From contig JBAZGW010000083.1 of NCBI GenBank assembly GCA_041652635.1, positions 1-6,058 on the forward strand: a stretch of 6,058 nt of DNA. The letters run 5' to 3'. The number at the start of each line of letters is the position of its first letter. Within the stretch, counting starts at the first letter, position 1. The notes under the pieces were generated by a model that was not told the DNA's origin, searched no databases, and was given only the letters and a program-made list of their open reading frames with translations. Below, one piece after another: positions 5,547 to 6,058 of this stretch. A program made the translations under genes and the position numbers. The DNA comes from Undivivens sp041652635. GTDB taxonomy: Bacteria; Omnitrophota; Gorgyraeia; Gygaellales; Profunditerraquicolaceae.

Positions 5547-6058
5547 AAGGGATAATATTCTCGTTGTTCCTGACTATCTCTATTTCCTGGAACAGACCGC
5601 GCTGCACCGCGACAATTTCCTTCATACGCACCAATTCCAGGATGGACAGAAAAGTCACCGCCACCTCTATCTTGTTCTTTGCCTGCCCGAACAGCTCTGA
5701 AAGAGTGGCGAATTGTTTTATCAGCAAAAGGTGCAGTATCTGGTGTATCTTCTCTTCGACGGTGAACTCATCCTTTATCACCTCATAAAAGATCTCCTTG
5801 GGCACTTCCTGCATCGCCTTGGAGAAAGCGCTGATCAGATCGAATATACTGGCTTCAAAATAACCGTCCTTGCTTTCCCGTTCTCCGTCTCCCGCGGCTA
5901 TCTCCTCTTTGTCCAACGGGCGTGCGCGTTTAAAAATATCCATCTGCACGGCTTCACGCTGTTTCAATTCATCGGCGACTTTCTTAAATTTCTCATACTC
6001 CAGCAGCCTCCTGACCAGTTCGGCGCGCGGGTCAACCTGTTCCTCCTGTATTTCTTCA
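5515..6058 (-). CDS. scpA: ScpA, segregation and condensation protein A (kleisin), N-terminus cut by window edge
   Basis: The frame is open to the right edge; 180 residues of the C-terminal part are visible, so about 60-80 N-terminal residues are missing. ScpA is the kleisin that bridges SMC heads in the chromosome condensin together with ScpB. The visible start has the family's helical signature DPRAELVRRLLEYEKFK (visible residues 9-25), then an acidic, variable linker. The C-terminal winged helix that binds the SMC head follows, with DEFTVEEKIHQIL, SELFGQ and VAVTFLSILELVRMKEI. A TTG at 5967 could be taken as a start, but the conserved sequence continues upstream without a break, so it is internal. 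No scpB or smc is visible. The last 32 bases overlap ruvB. Confidence 0.92.
   Translation of the reverse strand, partial: EEIQEEQVDPRAELVRRLLEYEKFKKVADELKQREAVQMDIFKRARPLDKEEIAAGDGERESKDGYFEASIFDLISAFSKAMQEVPKEIFYEVIKDEFTVEEKIHQILHLLLIKQFATLSELFGQAKNKIEVAVTFLSILELVRMKEIVAVQRGLFQEIEIVRNNENIIPYDRTGQTEIN

Noticed and set aside
5965..5967. TTG as the scpA start
   Set aside because: Conserved ScpA sequence (DPRAELVRRLLEYEKFK) continues in frame upstream to the window edge.

Overview
All recognisable genes in this window lie on the minus strand and are tightly packed, so it reads as one operon-like run transcribed from the right edge to the left. In transcription order: a 3'-terminal part of scpA (cut by the right edge), ruvB, queH, a small DUF2905 membrane protein, a secreted SpoIID/LytB-domain protein, queA, tgt, and the first codons of trmD (cut by the left edge). 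From scpA to the SpoIID gene every neighbouring pair overlaps (32, 1, 17 and 4 bases). The only real gaps are 68 bases before queA and 209 bases before tgt; tgt and trmD are 3 bases apart.

The main theme is tRNA modification. Tgt inserts preQ1 at position 34 of GUN-anticodon tRNAs, QueA converts it to epoxyqueuosine, and QueH reduces that to queuosine, so the whole tRNA-level half of the queuosine pathway is here. TrmD makes m1G37 in tRNA. The other genes are housekeeping: ScpA (SMC-condensin kleisin), RuvB (Holliday-junction branch-migration motor) and a SpoIID-type peptidoglycan lytic enzyme with its usual small membrane-protein neighbour.

The two gaps hold what the genes do not explain. 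The queA-tgt gap contains a degenerate tandem heptanucleotide array (consensus YTCRTSC on the + strand, positions 1331-1402). An inverted short array lies near the tgt start (1213-1230), and a purine-rich core (as read on the transcribed strand) lies between them. The SpoIID-queA gap contains a GC-rich hairpin (2416-2455) whose 3' foot runs into the queA Shine-Dalgarno sequence and is followed by a T-run.

Organism: bacterial, with roughly balanced base composition. QueH rather than the cobalamin-dependent QueG is the only epoxyqueuosine reductase seen, which suggests an anaerobe. The ruvB-queH-DUF2905-spoIID-queA-tgt order recalls Clostridia-like and several uncultured Gram-negative lineages. 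Together with the heptamer intergenic array it makes me think of an uncultured Omnitrophota-like bacterium, but that is a low-confidence guess. I see no mobile-element gene, defence system, CRISPR array, rRNA or tRNA. The coding content is ordinary; the novelty, if any, is in the intergenic DNA.
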